Assembly: GCA_963642995.1 (NCBI GenBank)
Contig: CAVIIZ010000001.1
Coordinates: 86,548 to 150,547, forward strand
Length of the DNA: 64,000 bases
DNA from: CAVAWX01 sp963642995
GTDB taxonomy: Bacteria > Actinomycetota > Coriobacteriia > Coriobacteriales > QAMH01
Reading direction: 5' to 3'
Position numbers and translations under genes: made by a program
The notes under the pieces: model-generated
What the model was told of the DNA's origin: nothing
Database searches by the model: none
The model's input: only the letters and a program-made list of their open reading frames with translations
Shown here: one piece after another, positions 35,201-46,330 of the stretch
How the letters are laid out: every line of letters begins with the position of its first letter
How positions within the stretch are numbered: the stretch's first letter is position 1

Positions 35201-36954
35201 ACCGAAGCCGGCAAGGACAACGAGACGAGCTGCGTCTGGTTGTCGAAGGCGCAGTCCCCTATGCCGACCACCATGTAGGCGATGCCGCCTTTTTTCGTGG
35301 TGGCGGGCACGGACAGAGAAGTGGCGGTGATGCCTCTGGGCGTGCCCGTGAGCACGGCCGTCTTGGAAGACGCGTCGTAGCTCCACGTGAAATCGGGGGC
35401 GACGATCGGATGGCAGTCCGCGCCGCGCTCGACCGCCTCGTAGACGCCGTCCCATCCGAGGAAGACCTGGTTTGCCGGCACGCCCACGCGCGAGGCATCC
35501 GGCGCGGTCGCGCTGGTGCCAGGGTCGAGAACCTGCGCGTCGCCGATCTGCTCGCCGTCTGTGTCGAAGAAGCGCACGCGGTAGGAGATCTTCACCCTGT
35601 CGGGCACGCCGTCGTCTCCCAGCCATTTGGTGGACAGGTCGGGCAAAGTGCCGCCCAAGACGAGGCTCGTCAGGCGGTCGGCCGCGTAGAAGGCGTGGTA
35701 CTTCACCGTCGTGCAACTGCCGGGGATGGTCACCTGCACGAGGCGGTTGCAGTTGTAGAAGGCCTCGATGCCGATGCTTTGCAAGGAGTCGGGCAGCGTG
35801 AGAGACGAAAGCGAGGTGCAGTTCATGAAGGCGCTGTCGGGGATGGCCGAGACCTTGTCGGGCACGGTCACGTCGTCAAGCGCGCTGCAGCCGGCAAACG
35901 CGGCCTGCCCCAGCGTCTTCAGGTTGTAGGGCAGGCTCACGTGCGAAAGCGCGGTGCAACTCTCGAAGGCGTTCGCGCCGACGGTCGAGACGATGGGCGG
36001 CAAGGTGAGGTCGGAAAGCGAGCTGCACAGGTAGAAGGCCCTGCTGCCCACCGAGGTCAGGGCCTGGGGCAGCGTGGCGTCCGCGAGCTTCGCGCAGCGC
36101 ATGAAGGCCTCCGAGGGCAGCTTGCGCAACGAGGTCGCGGACAGGTCGACGCTGCGAAGCGCGGCGCAGTTGGAGAAGGCCGCGTCGCCTATGGCGGCAA
36201 GGGCTTTGGGCGCGGTGAAGGAGGAAAGGCCGGTGGCGTGGAAGGCCTCCTTGCCGATGGAGGTCAAGGTGTCGGGAAGGGAAAGCGAGGACAGGGCGGC
36301 GTCTTCGTAGAAGCACTGCGCGCCGATGCTGCGCACACCGGCCAGGTCCACGGACACGAGCGCCGGGCACTGGTAGAAGAGCATATCGTTGAAGTAGGAG
36401 ACCTTGCCGTTGCCCGTGTAGGAGGCAAGGGATGCGCAGTTGTAGAAGGCGGTCTGCCCCAGCGAGGACAGGGCGGCCGGCGCGGTGAAGGACGAAAGGC
36501 CGCTCGAGGCGAAGGCGCCCTCGCCGATGGAGGCCACGGTGTCGGGCAAGACGATGGTCTCGAGCGCGCTGCGGCGCGCGAAGGCGCTGTCGCCGATGGC
36601 GGTGACGGCAAGCTCTGCGCCGTCTACGGCGACGGTGGCGGGCACCTCGAGCTCTGCGGGCACGTCCACGCCGTCTGCCAGACCCGTGATGGCGGCGGTG
36701 CCGTCGGCGTTTGCCTTCACGGTGAAAACCGACGCCGGCGCATCAGCGGGAAAAGCGCCGAGGGCAGAAGAAGCGCCGGAGGCGCTCCCGGCGACGTTTT
36801 CAGCAAAAGAAGAAGAAGCATCGGCGGCAGCGGCAAGCGCGGGGCTGCACGAGGACGCGACGAGGCAGGCCGCCATCAGCAGCGACACCCCGCAGGCGCG
36901 GGGGGAAACGAGACGACGGGGACTCCGTCTGCTCATCTGCCCGGACACATGCAC
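32260..36954 (-). CDS. Giant membrane-anchored BspA-type leucine-rich repeat protein
   Basis: 1,564 residues. A signal sequence (CGVSLLMAACLVASSC) is followed by about 14 LRR_5 repeats (~120-425), two more near 600, and about 19 at ~905-1340. Between blocks lie three Listeria-Bacteroides-like segments (VRFFDTDGEQIGDAQVLDPG type). Residues ~1385-1430 are almost pure Gly, a flexible linker, then a charged stretch and a C-terminal helix (TGVAIALGLALLVGFAVGAA) with a short basic cytoplasmic end. The signal cleavage site SSCSPA could be a lipobox-like Cys, but the anchor is the C-terminal helix. The stop overlaps the ExbB-like start by four bases. Start chosen at the ATG 36954 after GGAAGG; ATG 36936 is possible. 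Confidence 0.88.
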   Translation of the reverse strand: MHVSGQMSRRSPRRLVSPRACGVSLLMAACLVASSCSPALAAAADASSSFAENVAGSASGASSALGAFPADAPASVFTVKANADGTAAITGLADGVDVPAELEVPATVAVDGAELAVTAIGDSAFARRSALETIVLPDTVASIGEGAFASSGLSSFTAPAALSSLGQTAFYNCASLASYTGNGKVSYFNDMLFYQCPALVSVDLAGVRSIGAQCFYEDAALSSLSLPDTLTSIGKEAFHATGLSSFTAPKALAAIGDAAFSNCAALRSVDLSATSLRKLPSEAFMRCAKLADATLPQALTSVGSRAFYLCSSLSDLTLPPIVSTVGANAFESCTALSHVSLPYNLKTLGQAAFAGCSALDDVTVPDKVSAIPDSAFMNCTSLSSLTLPDSLQSIGIEAFYNCNRLVQVTIPGSCTTVKYHAFYAADRLTSLVLGGTLPDLSTKWLGDDGVPDRVKISYRVRFFDTDGEQIGDAQVLDPGTSATAPDASRVGVPANQVFLGWDGVYEAVERGADCHPIVAPDFTWSYDASSKTAVLTGTPRGITATSLSVPATTKKGGIAYMVVGIGDCAFDNQTQLVSLSLPASVESIGSKAFAKCKKLEQVTCAGAKPSCSADAFSRYVEWRYTVRFFDAAGALLSTRYVKEGAEAAAPNVAAPYGQTSVGWSDDVEEVRTSMDVAPVFEANATFDAATKTAVVHHLTKDDLKGGVLTVPDVVRPTLAGEAYKVVALDAGASFGLDYTQVVVSANVASIAAGALVPDTGDDASAPARDPLKVVFKGKRPALAEGALPDGAVLWFTVQFLSWTGGKIGSAQEVREGGSAVAPTPPSRTGWTFSGWSVPFTDVRDSLEVQAVYSEDPVEPFVGEFHWSYDDASGTATLVEANPDLEGAVSIPATVEAGGREYTVASIGKNAFKGLAKVEGVSIPDTVASIGMSAFAACTSLKSVVVPQTVQSMGSGVFKGCTALVSAEVSAPLGTLPTGTFSGCTALRDVKLPAGLSALGNSAFAGCTALAALTLPASLAKIEMSAFDGCTALSSIALPAALSVLGAYAFQGCTALKSISVPAAVTKLDSCTFYKCSSLSTVKLGAQTASIGAGCFAGCTALKSLNWPTALAEVGNRAFAGCTSLPAADLSKTKVASIGYSAFDGCAKMRSFTAPTSLRTVGDWAFSDCGALSALDLSCGVETMGQGVFRRCASLVQAVLPDSLKEIGANAFLDCTALKKVTLSKGMAKLAGGLFQGCTSLEGLDIPSNIVEIGDSVFKGCSSIKKLVIPDTVKTIGSSFGNSGRPWNASVFKDMTALEQIVLPAGATVIGAGLFEGCVNLKTVFIPGSVVEIGRDAFAGSGVVNFVYMGDDIDAWRADVLLRDKSLSAAQLSGVMTWAQWLEKLNPGGGGEKGGGGGGEPGGLVPGGGGTGGTGGTDGNGGGGTGGGLASGFPGAATVAAGAFGAQLPSAAGTVSAQAQEPARMQQVADSAAASESVQARRDSDQAQTREETTSEDAAPEQSADASPAYKVVEVLKKAFSEAPLQTGVAIALGLALLVGFAVGAALRMRSFHEQTAPSKGGGRR

Positions 36955-37013
36955 CTTCCACGACGCACGCGCGCCCCCCTCGAGGGGAGAGGGCGCGCAT
37001 CATTTTTTCAACC

Positions 37014-37052
37014 GTCGAATCTTCGACAAAATTATATCCTAACGTGATATAA
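37014..37052 (-). promoter_or_regulatory. Promoter with two palindromes for the leucine-rich protein/ExbB operon
   Basis: The reverse strand has TATAAT at 37031-37036. It forms part of a perfect inverted repeat TTATATC-(7)-GATATAA (37032-37052), and a second perfect palindrome GTCGAA-TC-TTCGAC (37014-37027) covers the expected start of transcription. The -35 region is poor, as expected for a promoter that needs an activator or is tightly controlled. Confidence 0.7.
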
Positions 37053-37061
37053 CGCATCGCG

Positions 37062-37101
37062 AAAAAGGGGCGCGCAGCCGGCGTTTCCGACCACGCGCCC
37101 C
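37062..37101 (-). terminator. Terminator of ppdK
   Basis: GGGGCGCG (37067-37074) pairs with CGCGCCCC (37094-37101); on the reverse strand the stem is followed by TTTTT. It lies about 60 bases past the ppdK stop and just ahead of the next promoter. Confidence 0.85.
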
Positions 37102-37162
37102 GCGGCGCAGCGTATGTCCGAAGCCGCGGCGTCGAGCCCGCCGCGCGCAGCTCTTCAGGGCG

Positions 37163-39874
<2,712 letters not shown>

Positions 39875-40402
39875 CTTGCATCTCCTTATCAGTTGCCGAC
39901 TCGTCTGCTTGCAGATGATGCGCCGCCCACGCGCCGGGCCGCGAGAGGCCGCGCGCGAGAAGGGGCGCATGACGCGCATATGGTAGCGCCTCGGCAAGGC
40001 CGTGCGGGCGCGCAATCGCCTGAAGGCATCGAAAGAACATGCGAGCGCGGCGGAAGGGGGCGGGCAAGCGCCGAAACCGGGCGGTCGGCCACCGGGCGCC
40101 GCGGGAAGCTTTCCCCGCGGCGCCGAAGACGGGCGGCGCGCCGCGGGACTCCCCCGTTTTTTCGCGCGTGCTAAATTGCACGTGGTAAACGATGCGCGCG
40201 CGAAGGGCGCCGAAGCCTGCGGCATGTGCTTTCATATCCCTAAAGCACGTGCCCGCGCGGCGCGGGGGGGACGACGCGGCGGATGCGCGGTGCGAGACGC
40301 GCACGGCCTGCGGGCGAGGCGTCGCGCCGCACACCCCCAACCGGCTTCGCAGCGCACGCGTGAAAGCCGGCCGCACCGACACGGCCACGACAGGAGGCGC
40401 CT
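39875..40402. other. Divergent intergenic region ppdK/antiporter
   Basis: 528 bases without a convincing gene. Seen: TACCAT on the reverse strand at 39980-39985, a possible ppdK -10; an inverted repeat CGTGC-TAAATT-GCACG at 40167-40182; and a 12-base imperfect inverted repeat at 40221-40253 (listed separately). GC-rich frames crossing it look like noise. Confidence 0.6.
40221..40253 (+). promoter_or_regulatory. Hairpin in the leader region of the antiporter gene
   Basis: GGCATGTGCTTT pairs with AAAGCACGTGCC (one G-T pair) around a nine-base loop, 150 bases upstream of the antiporter start. No T-run follows. It may be an operator or an RNA element; the sequence matches no riboswitch I recognise. 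Confidence 0.4.
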
Positions 40403-42553
40403 GTGGAGCTGCTCGAGATACTTCTCATACTCCTTGCCCTGATCATCGTCTCGGCGGTGCTCGATTCCGTGCTGCCGCGCGTGTCGTTGCCGCTCGTGCA
40501 GGTGGGCATCGGCGTCGTCGTCGGGCTGTTCGCCGTCTTTCCCGTGAACTTGAGCGACATCGACGCGGAGCTGTTCCTCGTCCTCTTTATCGCGCCCCTG
40601 CTCTTCGACGAGTCCAGAAACGCCGACTACGCCGCGATGAGGGCAAACCTCAAGGGCATACTCTCGCTGGCCATAGGCCTCGTGCTCCTCCTCACCTTGT
40701 GCGTCGGGTTCACCTTGAACCTGCTGCATCCCTCCATCCCGCTGGCCGCCGCATTCGCCTTGGGCGCGGCGCTAGGGCCTACCGACGCCGTGGCCGTGGC
40801 GGCGCTCGGCGGCGACATCAACCTCTCGCGCCGCCAGAAAAGCCAGCTGTCCGGCGAGGCCCTGCTCAACGACGCGTCCGGCGTCGTGTCCTTCCAGTTC
40901 GCCATCGCGGCGGCCACGACGGGCACCTTCAGCGTCGCCAAGGCCGGCGCCACCTTCGCCATCGACTTCATGGGCGGGCTGGTCGTGGGCATCGTCATCG
41001 GCGCGCTCTACCTCCTCGTCATCCGCAACGTGCGCAGGCTCGGCCTCGAATCGGCCACCATCCACATGCTCTTCGAGATACTGCTGCCGTTTTCCACCTT
41101 CCTCGTCTGCGAGCACATCGGCGTGAGCGGCATCTTGGGCGTCGTGGCCTGCGGTCTGTTCGTCACCCTCTTCCCGCAGAAGCTGCGCCCGGCGGGCGCG
41201 CGCAAGACCGTCCACGAAACGCGCGTGCACCTGGCGTCGAGCAGCCTGTGGGAGGTGCTCTCGTTTACGCTCAACGGCATCGTCTTCCTCTTCCTCGGCA
41301 TCACCCTCGTGCAGACCATCGGCCCTCTGGTCGTGGCGAACTCGCTCGCGGGCTTCTTCTGGCTCGTCGGGGTGGTGCTGCTCGTCACGGTCGTGGTCGT
41401 GGGCGTGCGCTACCTGTGGCTGCTCGCCACCGACTACATCGCCGCGCGCCGCGACGGGAGGCCCGTGGCGCCCGTGCAGATGCTGCGCGACTCGCTCGTC
41501 ACCACGCTGTCAGGCCCCAAGGGCGCCGTCACCTTGTCCATCGCGCTCACGATCCCTGCGGCCTACGCGAGCGGCGACCCCTTCCCCGAACGCGACCTCT
41601 TGCTCTTCATCGCCTCGGCGGTCATCGTCCTCACCTTGCTCTTGGCCAACTTCGCCGCGCCGGCGCTTGCACCGGCGCAGGAAAACGCGGAAGACGACGA
41701 GGCGGCCTACGAGGTGCAGATACGCATGCTGCAGCAGGTCATACGCGCGCTGAACGACGGGGCCGACGAGGCCGACCGCAAGGTGGTGCGCCAGGTGGTG
41801 CGCGCCTACCAGCGCCGCATCGCCGGCATGCGCCGCAAGCTCGTGCCCAACTCGCAGCTGCGCGCCATGCGCCTCGAGGTCTTGGACGTCCAGCGCGAGC
41901 GCATACGCGACATACGCGCCCACGACGACGTGGACGCGCGCATCGCCGACGACTACCTGAAGCGCATCGCGCGCATGAGAAAGCGCATCAAAAGCCCGCG
42001 CGCGCCCGGCAACGCGCAAAACCAGCCGCTCGCCTCCTCGACGAGCCTGTTCAAGCGCGTGCAGCACGAGATCGTCGACCACCCGCGCAAGCGCAGGACG
42101 GCGCTGGAGTTCAAGGTGGAGGTGGAGCGCGCCGCCGTGCAGCACCTGAAGACGGTGGCCGAAAGCGGAGACGGGGAGCGCGCCGAGGCGGCAAGCGCCC
42201 TGCTGGCCGAGCACCTGCCGCTTCTGCAGGCGCTGAAGACGCGGCTTTCGGAGGCCAACGCGGCGCAGGCCATCCCGGCCGGCGCGCCTGCGGCAGGCGG
42301 CGCGGGGGCGGGCGCGACGCTGCCGGACGGCATGCCGGCGGGCGCCTACGAGCGCACGAGGAGCGGGCGGTTGAAGAAGAGGCGCGAGGCAGCCGCGCCG
42401 CGGGCCGCGACCGTGGCCGACGTGCAGGCAGAGGCGCTGCGCCTGGAGCTCGACCAGATCCAGGAGATGCGCGACGCGGGCCGCATATCGCGCTCGCTTG
42501 CCCGCGAGATGCGCGCCGACGTCTACCTGCAGCAGATGGGCCTGGACGGCTGA
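40403..42553 (+). CDS. Cation:proton antiporter, CPA1/NhaP type, with long cytoplasmic tail
   Basis: Exchanges Na+ or K+ for H+. About 12 helices span residues 1-430. Family motifs: FIAPLLFDESRNAD, ALGAALGPTDAVAVAAL, and GEALLNDASGVVSFQFA with the ion-binding Asn-Asp pair. The second half (~435-716) is cytoplasmic, charged and helical, and includes two predicted coiled-coil stretches and an Ala/Gly-rich linker near 610-635. GTG start at 40403 with AGGAGG six bases upstream. Length 716, longer than bare CPA1 proteins because of the tail. The following gene begins five bases later. Confidence 0.92.
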   Translation: MELLEILLILLALIIVSAVLDSVLPRVSLPLVQVGIGVVVGLFAVFPVNLSDIDAELFLVLFIAPLLFDESRNADYAAMRANLKGILSLAIGLVLLLTLCVGFTLNLLHPSIPLAAAFALGAALGPTDAVAVAALGGDINLSRRQKSQLSGEALLNDASGVVSFQFAIAAATTGTFSVAKAGATFAIDFMGGLVVGIVIGALYLLVIRNVRRLGLESATIHMLFEILLPFSTFLVCEHIGVSGILGVVACGLFVTLFPQKLRPAGARKTVHETRVHLASSSLWEVLSFTLNGIVFLFLGITLVQTIGPLVVANSLAGFFWLVGVVLLVTVVVVGVRYLWLLATDYIAARRDGRPVAPVQMLRDSLVTTLSGPKGAVTLSIALTIPAAYASGDPFPERDLLLFIASAVIVLTLLLANFAAPALAPAQENAEDDEAAYEVQIRMLQQVIRALNDGADEADRKVVRQVVRAYQRRIAGMRRKLVPNSQLRAMRLEVLDVQRERIRDIRAHDDVDARIADDYLKRIARMRKRIKSPRAPGNAQNQPLASSTSLFKRVQHEIVDHPRKRRTALEFKVEVERAAVQHLKTVAESGDGERAEAASALLAEHLPLLQALKTRLSEANAAQAIPAGAPAAGGAGAGATLPDGMPAGAYERTRSGRLKKRREAAAPRAATVADVQAEALRLELDQIQEMRDAGRISRSLAREMRADVYLQQMGLDG

Positions 42554-42557
42554 GGCC

Positions 42558-44072
42558 ATGCGCGCCGCGCCCTTCCCCCTCGTCCCCGCAGGCGCCCCCG
42601 CCGCCCTCGCGCTGCGCGTCTCGAGCGGGGTGCTGCTGGGGCTCTTGCTGGGCATCCCCGCCTTTTTCCTCTCGCTGGGCGCCGGCGCGGCATGCGGGTT
42701 CACCGAAAAGTGCGCCGACACCGCCTTCGAGATGCGCTCGTTTGGAGCCACGCAGCTGACGCGCGCGCAGGAGGAGGAAGGCGAGGTGCGCCTGTCCTGG
42801 ACGCAGGTGGCCTTCGCGACGGGCTACATAGTCTCGCGAAAAGAAGGCGACGGCGCATGGGAGCAGGTCGCCGAAGTCGAGGGGGCGCAGTGCCTGTCGT
42901 ATGCCGATGCGGCCGAGCTGCGAAGCGGCGCCGTCTACAGCTACGCAATCGAGGCGCTGTCCGGCGGACGGCGCGCGGGGCAGTCCAACTCAATGGACGC
43001 GCGCATCGCAGACCTTGCCTCGCCGGGCGTGCGCGTGGAGAGAGACGGAGGCCTCCTGTCCGTTTCCTGGGATAGGGTCGCGCGCGCGACGGGGTACGAG
43101 GTCGAGTACGCCTCCAACTCGCTGCTCCTCGGCAAGCAGTCGTTTTCGTCCGGCGCAGGCGAGCAGGCCCGCGTCATCTCGGACGTGGACGCGGGGGCGC
43201 AATACTACGCGCGGGCGCGCGCCGTGCAGGAAAGCGGCGGGGAGACGAAGTACTCGGATTGGGCCTACACGGACAACGTGGCAGGCGAGCGGCACGGCAA
43301 TCTGGACCCCGTGCGCCGAAACGGAAACGCGCTGGAGCTGCGGCAGGCGATCGGCGAGAGCGCGGGCGGCTTCAGCATCGCGCAAGGATGCACGAGCGAC
43401 GGGCAGTACATCTACTGCGCCCTGCGTTCCGCCGCGAACTCCGCGCAGGCAAAGATCGCGAAGGTGAACGCCGCCGACGGCAATGTGGCGGGCGTGTCGG
43501 CGCCGCTTGCGCTAGACCATGCCAACGACCTTGCCTACGACGGCGCGCGCGGGCAGCTGGCCGCATGCCACCTCGACGGAGGCCGGCCGCTGGCGGTGAG
43601 CTACATCGACCCGAACAGCCTCTCCCTCGTCGAGACGCGCGAGCTGAGCGTGCCGGATGCGGTGGAGGGCGCCAACGACGAGCAGCGGACGGGCATCACC
43701 GGCGGCATCCAGGCCATCGCCTGGCAGGCCGAAACCGGGCACTACTTCGCGCTCATCCGCTCGCACGACCTCGTCGAGACCGACGCGGGCCTGCGCGTGC
43801 TGCGCTACATCGCCACCGACGAGAAGAGCGTGCAGACCCCGCAGGGCATGGAGGTGGCAGGCGACAGGATCTTGCTGTCGTATTCGGGCGGGTCCGGCTT
43901 CGGCAACATCATCCAGAGCTTCACGCAAAGCGGGCATTTCCTCTCGCAGGTCGTGCTCGACCGCGGCGACGAGCTCGAGGACTGCTTCCTCGTCGGCAAC
44001 GCGCTCTACGCGACGTTCTACGGCGGCTCCGGCTCGCGCACCTGCCGCATATTCCGCGTGGAGAACTGCTGA
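42558..44072 (+). CDS. Exported protein with two fibronectin type III domains and a propeller-like C-terminus
   Basis: 504 residues. An N-terminal hydrophobic segment (~18-45) acts as signal or anchor. Two FN3-like domains follow: ~60-150 (VRLSWTQVAFATGYIVSRKEG) and ~155-250 (LLSVSWDRVARATGYEVEYAS). Residues ~260-504 hold repeated YIYCALR, IQAIAWQAETGHYFALI and MEVAGDRILLSYSGGSG segments, which look like beta-propeller blades. The C-terminus carries Cys residues (CRIFRVENC). It starts four bases after the antiporter stop, so the two are probably co-transcribed; function unknown. Confidence 0.75.
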   Translation: MRAAPFPLVPAGAPAALALRVSSGVLLGLLLGIPAFFLSLGAGAACGFTEKCADTAFEMRSFGATQLTRAQEEEGEVRLSWTQVAFATGYIVSRKEGDGAWEQVAEVEGAQCLSYADAAELRSGAVYSYAIEALSGGRRAGQSNSMDARIADLASPGVRVERDGGLLSVSWDRVARATGYEVEYASNSLLLGKQSFSSGAGEQARVISDVDAGAQYYARARAVQESGGETKYSDWAYTDNVAGERHGNLDPVRRNGNALELRQAIGESAGGFSIAQGCTSDGQYIYCALRSAANSAQAKIAKVNAADGNVAGVSAPLALDHANDLAYDGARGQLAACHLDGGRPLAVSYIDPNSLSLVETRELSVPDAVEGANDEQRTGITGGIQAIAWQAETGHYFALIRSHDLVETDAGLRVLRYIATDEKSVQTPQGMEVAGDRILLSYSGGSGFGNIIQSFTQSGHFLSQVVLDRGDELEDCFLVGNALYATFYGGSGSRTCRIFRVENC

Positions 44073-44164
44073 GGGAGCGCAGCTGCAGCCACGCCTCCCC
44101 CATGCGAGAACCCGGACTCGAGGGCGCGCGCGGCACGCGGGGCCCGGATACGTGGAGCCCGAGG

Positions 44165-44821
44165 CTAGAAGCGGGCGTAGCGCGCGAGGTTCTTCTCCAG
44201 CTTGGCCACGTACTTCGCCGCGCGCGGCCCCGGCTCGGCGCCCGCGGGCTTGATGTAGCCCAGGTGCAGGCGCTCGGCGGTGTCGAGCGGGATGGTGGTG
44301 AGCGTCGTGCCGTCGGAAATGCCGACGAGTATGCCGCTCGTGACGGTGTAGCCGTTGAGCGCCGCGGCCAGCTCGGACAGCGACGCGCGGTCCGTGCACG
44401 CTATCTTGCGCGCGTGCTCCGCATCCGAGAGGGCCTCCTCTGCCAGATAGCGCGGGGCGCCCTCGCCTTGCTCGAAGTAGATGTAGGGATAATCCTCGAG
44501 GTCCTCGAGCCGCAGCGACTTGGCGTTGACCAGCGGATGGCTCGTGGGCACGGCCACGCGCGGCGCCGACTGCGACAGCTCGACGAACTCGACGCCCGCC
44601 GCCTTGAAGGCCGCCTCGAGGTCCGCGCGCGTCGCATCCGTCTCCACGAGCACGCCCAGCTCGCTTTTGCCGGACGCCACGTCGTCGATGACGCCTTGCG
44701 TCGTGCGGTCGTAGTAGCCGTACTCGTAGTCGTCGCCGCCCTGGCTCAAGACGTATTGCGCGAACGCCTGGACGTTGAACAGGTAGTGCTGGGTCGAGAC
44801 CGCGAACTTCTTCTCCGCCAT
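44165..44821 (-). CDS. LysR-type effector-binding domain protein lacking a DNA-binding domain
   Basis: 218 residues. It matches only the substrate-binding half of LysR regulators: VIDDVASGKSELGVLVE, PRVAVPTSHPLVNAKSLRLEDLEDYPYIYFE and GILVGISDGTTLTTIPLD. No helix-turn-helix precedes it, and the upstream gene ends two bases before its start, so the missing domain was not simply cut off here. It may bind the same small molecule as the PaaK-type ligase encoded just upstream. Confidence 0.75.
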   Translation of the reverse strand: MAEKKFAVSTQHYLFNVQAFAQYVLSQGGDDYEYGYYDRTTQGVIDDVASGKSELGVLVETDATRADLEAAFKAAGVEFVELSQSAPRVAVPTSHPLVNAKSLRLEDLEDYPYIYFEQGEGAPRYLAEEALSDAEHARKIACTDRASLSELAAALNGYTVTSGILVGISDGTTLTTIPLDTAERLHLGYIKPAGAEPGPRAAKYVAKLEKNLARYARF

Positions 44822-44823
44822 CG

Positions 44824-46257
44824 CTACTCACCATCCTCTGCCGTTGCCGCCGCATCCCGCGTCGAGGCCGCGGCGCCGTCCTTTTCCTCGAAGCCGCGCT
44901 CTATGGCATGCGCGTCTGCCACCGAATCGCGCTCGTCGATGAAGCGCTTTGCCTTGTGCTCGCTCGACGCCCCGAGCTTGTCGGCGTCAAACACTATGAC
45001 CTTGGCCGGCCGCACGCCGCAATGCGCCTTCAGCGAGGCCTCCACGCGCCGCGCTATGGCGTCGAACGCCTCGTCGGAGCCTGCCGCGCGCTCGACCGAG
45101 ACCTCGTAGCGCGTCGTGTAGTTCTCGTCGTAGACGCGGATCTTGTACTCGCCGGACAACCCCCTGTCCCGGCGCACGACGTACTCGATGTCGCTGGGGA
45201 AGACGTTCACCGCGCTGACGATGAACATCTCGTCTTTGCGCCCGACGATGTGGATGCGGCTCGTCGTGCGCCCGCATTTGCACGGGCTCTTGTCCACCCA
45301 GCCGATGTCGCCGCTGCGAAAGCGTATCATCGGGCGGGCGCGTTTCAGCAGCGTCGTGTAGACGATCTCGCCCTTCTCGCCGTCGGGCAGGACCTCGCCC
45401 GTCACAGGGTCTATCGTCTCGACCAGGATCTGGTCTTCTATCAGGTGCAGGCCGTCTTTTTCCTCGCACATGCCCGCGCACGCCCCGTAGATGTCGGACA
45501 GGCCGAAGAAGTCGTAGACGTCGGCGCCCCACACCTCCTCGATGGCATGGCGCGTCGTGGCAATGGAGCCGCCCGGCTCGCCGGAGATGATGATGGTCCG
45601 CAGGTTCGGGAAGTCCGCCTTGGGGTCGTAGCCCTGCTCGATGGCCTTCTGGCTGAGCAGCCAGGCATAGCTCGGGCTGGTCCACAGGTGCGTGGGCTGG
45701 TAGTGCTTCATCGCCCACAGGAGGCGCGCCGAGGGCACCGCGCCCACCCAGATGCCGAGCGCGCCGAGGTTTTGCGCGCCGACCACGCAAGGGCCGCCCA
45801 CGTAGAGCGCGAAGTTCATCCCGTGCAGGTAGCGGTCGTTGGGGCGCATGCCCACCTGCCAGAACAGCCGGCTTTCCGCGTCCATGAAGTCGTCGAAGTC
45901 GCCTTGGGTGAACGGGCTCATCGTGGGCACGCCGGTCGAGCCGGAGGAGGTGGCCATGTAGACGACGTCGTCTTCGGGCACGGCGGCGAGCTCTCCGAAG
46001 AAGCTGCCCACCCCCTGGCAGTCGCGCTCGGTCTGCTTGTCGATGAAGGGGAAGCGCTCGAGGTCGGCAAGCGTCTCGCAATGCGGCTCGACGCCGGCCC
46101 CGTCGAAGGCCCGCTTGTAGTAGGGGCTGTTGTCGTAGGCAAAACGCAGCTCGTCGTTTAGGCGCTCGAGCTGCAGCGCCTCGATGTCCTCGCGCAGGGC
46201 GCACTCGATGTGCGGGTCGTAGAACTTCTGGTCGTACGGGATGTTCTTCTTGGCCAT
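44824..46257 (-). CDS. PaaK-type adenylate-forming ligase (phenylacetate-CoA ligase family)
   Basis: Activates an aromatic or other carboxylic acid as acyl-AMP, then CoA thioester. FDGAGVEPHCETLADLERFPFIDK is the PaaK N-terminal pattern, MATSSGSTGVPTM is the ATP/AMP loop, and YDFFGLSDIYG, RFRSGDIGWV and GRKDEMFIVSAVNVFPSDIE follow. A CKCGRTTSRIHI segment gives a Cys pair typical of the family. The C-terminal ~30 residues are a charged, non-conserved tail. Length 477. AGAAAGGTG precedes the ATG. The true acid substrate is not determinable; anaerobic aromatic or bile-related acids are family-based guesses. Confidence 0.85.
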   Translation of the reverse strand: MAKKNIPYDQKFYDPHIECALREDIEALQLERLNDELRFAYDNSPYYKRAFDGAGVEPHCETLADLERFPFIDKQTERDCQGVGSFFGELAAVPEDDVVYMATSSGSTGVPTMSPFTQGDFDDFMDAESRLFWQVGMRPNDRYLHGMNFALYVGGPCVVGAQNLGALGIWVGAVPSARLLWAMKHYQPTHLWTSPSYAWLLSQKAIEQGYDPKADFPNLRTIIISGEPGGSIATTRHAIEEVWGADVYDFFGLSDIYGACAGMCEEKDGLHLIEDQILVETIDPVTGEVLPDGEKGEIVYTTLLKRARPMIRFRSGDIGWVDKSPCKCGRTTSRIHIVGRKDEMFIVSAVNVFPSDIEYVVRRDRGLSGEYKIRVYDENYTTRYEVSVERAAGSDEAFDAIARRVEASLKAHCGVRPAKVIVFDADKLGASSEHKAKRFIDERDSVADAHAIERGFEEKDGAAASTRDAAATAEDGE

Positions 46258-46330
46258 CGTTCACCTTTCTCTTCCAGGTACGGTACTGGCACTCGCGGCG
46301 CGTCCGCCTTCAGACGTGCCGAGACGACTA

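Noticed and set aside
32264..35716. Open frame of over 1,100 residues upstream of the ExbB-like gene
   Set aside because: It shadows the leucine-rich protein in another phase; the real start has AAAGGAGGTGG at 32263.
31285..36954. Zorya-type defence system
   Set aside because: The channel protein lacks the long ZorA tail and the small partner lacks a peptidoglycan-binding OmpA-like domain; no helicase or nuclease follows.
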